From: an uncultured Deferribacteraceae bacterium
Lineage (GTDB): Bacteria > Chrysiogenota > Deferribacteres > Deferribacterales > Mucispirillaceae
Direction: 5' to 3'
Assembly: GCA_947039055.1 (NCBI GenBank)
Contig: CAMQYB010000140.1
Location: 1-5,812, forward strand
Length of the DNA stretch: 5,812 nt
A model generated the notes under the pieces. It was not told the origin of the DNA. It saw only the letters and a list, made by a program, of their open reading frames with translations, and made no database searches. Position 1 is the first letter of the stretch, and each line of letters starts with the position of its first letter. The position numbers and the translations under genes were made by a program. Of the stretch, positions 5,677 to 5,812 are shown one piece after another.

Positions 5677-5812
5677 TTATTTCATTTCATCATATAGAAG
5701 TTTGTAGCTCTTGCAACCATTTGGTGATCCCTTTTCACAAGCTTTTTTAAAGGAACTTAATGCTTTCTTGTAATCTGCTGGTACTCTATCACCTTTAATA
5801 TACATAGTTCCG
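5677..5812 (-). CDS. Sel1-repeat protein, C-terminal part (5' end outside window)
   Basis: Forty-four codons are visible before TAA at 5679-5677, and the frame is open to the window edge. The peptide starts Gly-Thr-Met-Tyr-Ile-Lys-Gly-Asp and continues Asp-Tyr-Lys-Lys-Ala-Leu. It then carries a Phe-Lys-Lys-Ala-Cys...Gly-Cys pair with seven residues between the cysteines, and ends Lys-Leu-Leu-Tyr-Asp-Glu-Met-Lys. The gene at 2-502 ends almost the same way (Lys-Glu-Leu-Tyr-Asp-Asn-Met-Arg-Lys), so this is the last repeat and cap of a paralogous, probably exported, Sel1 protein. The number of repeats and the signal peptide cannot be seen. A terminator follows at 5599-5625. Confidence 0.88.
   Translation of the reverse strand, partial: GTMYIKGDRVPADYKKALSSFKKACEKGSPNGCKSYKLLYDEMK

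Overview
The window is an AT-rich stretch (by eye about one third G+C) in which every convincing gene lies on the minus strand, so transcription runs from high to low coordinates. Sec signal peptides, a probable outer-membrane beta-barrel protein ending in Phe, and periplasmic cysteine-paired Sel1 repeats indicate a Gram-negative bacterium. The Cys-X7-Cys Sel1 style resembles the Hcp-type proteins of Campylobacterota, but an AT-rich gammaproteobacterium is also possible. I cannot name the genus.

Layout in transcription order: (1) 5812-5677, the C-terminal end of a Sel1-repeat protein cut by the window edge; (2) 5676-5402, an intergenic region with that gene's terminator, an AT-rich promoter-like block and a diverged 78-bp tandem repeat; (3) 5401-3548, a 617-residue membrane-anchored LTA-synthase-type sulfatase/phosphotransferase (copy B); (4) 3547-3362, a short region with a clear Rho-independent terminator and a separate candidate promoter; (5) 3361-1508, a second 617-residue sulfatase (copy A), a gap-free paralogue of copy B at about 74% identity; (6) 1493-1340, a frameshifted C-terminal remnant of another Sel1 protein; (7) 1282-671, an exported small beta-barrel protein; (8) 670-503, terminator and promoter-like sequence that repeat the block at 5546-5625; (9) 502-2, a complete exported Sel1 protein.

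All intact proteins are predicted to act in the envelope: two periplasm-facing transferases with five membrane spans, one outer-membrane barrel, and two secreted Sel1 solenoids. A plausible but unproven reading is an envelope-modification locus. The sulfatases would transfer a phospho-alcohol group to a glycan or lipid, and the Sel1 proteins would act as periplasmic adaptors.

The most informative features are structural. The sulfatase pair sits between a Sel1 gene plus its intergenic block and the headless tail of a Sel1 gene, as if it had been inserted into, or had replaced, part of an ancestral Sel1 array. Both sulfatases also appear to carry Ser where the family normally has its catalytic Thr. 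No RNA genes, CRISPR array or transposase were seen.
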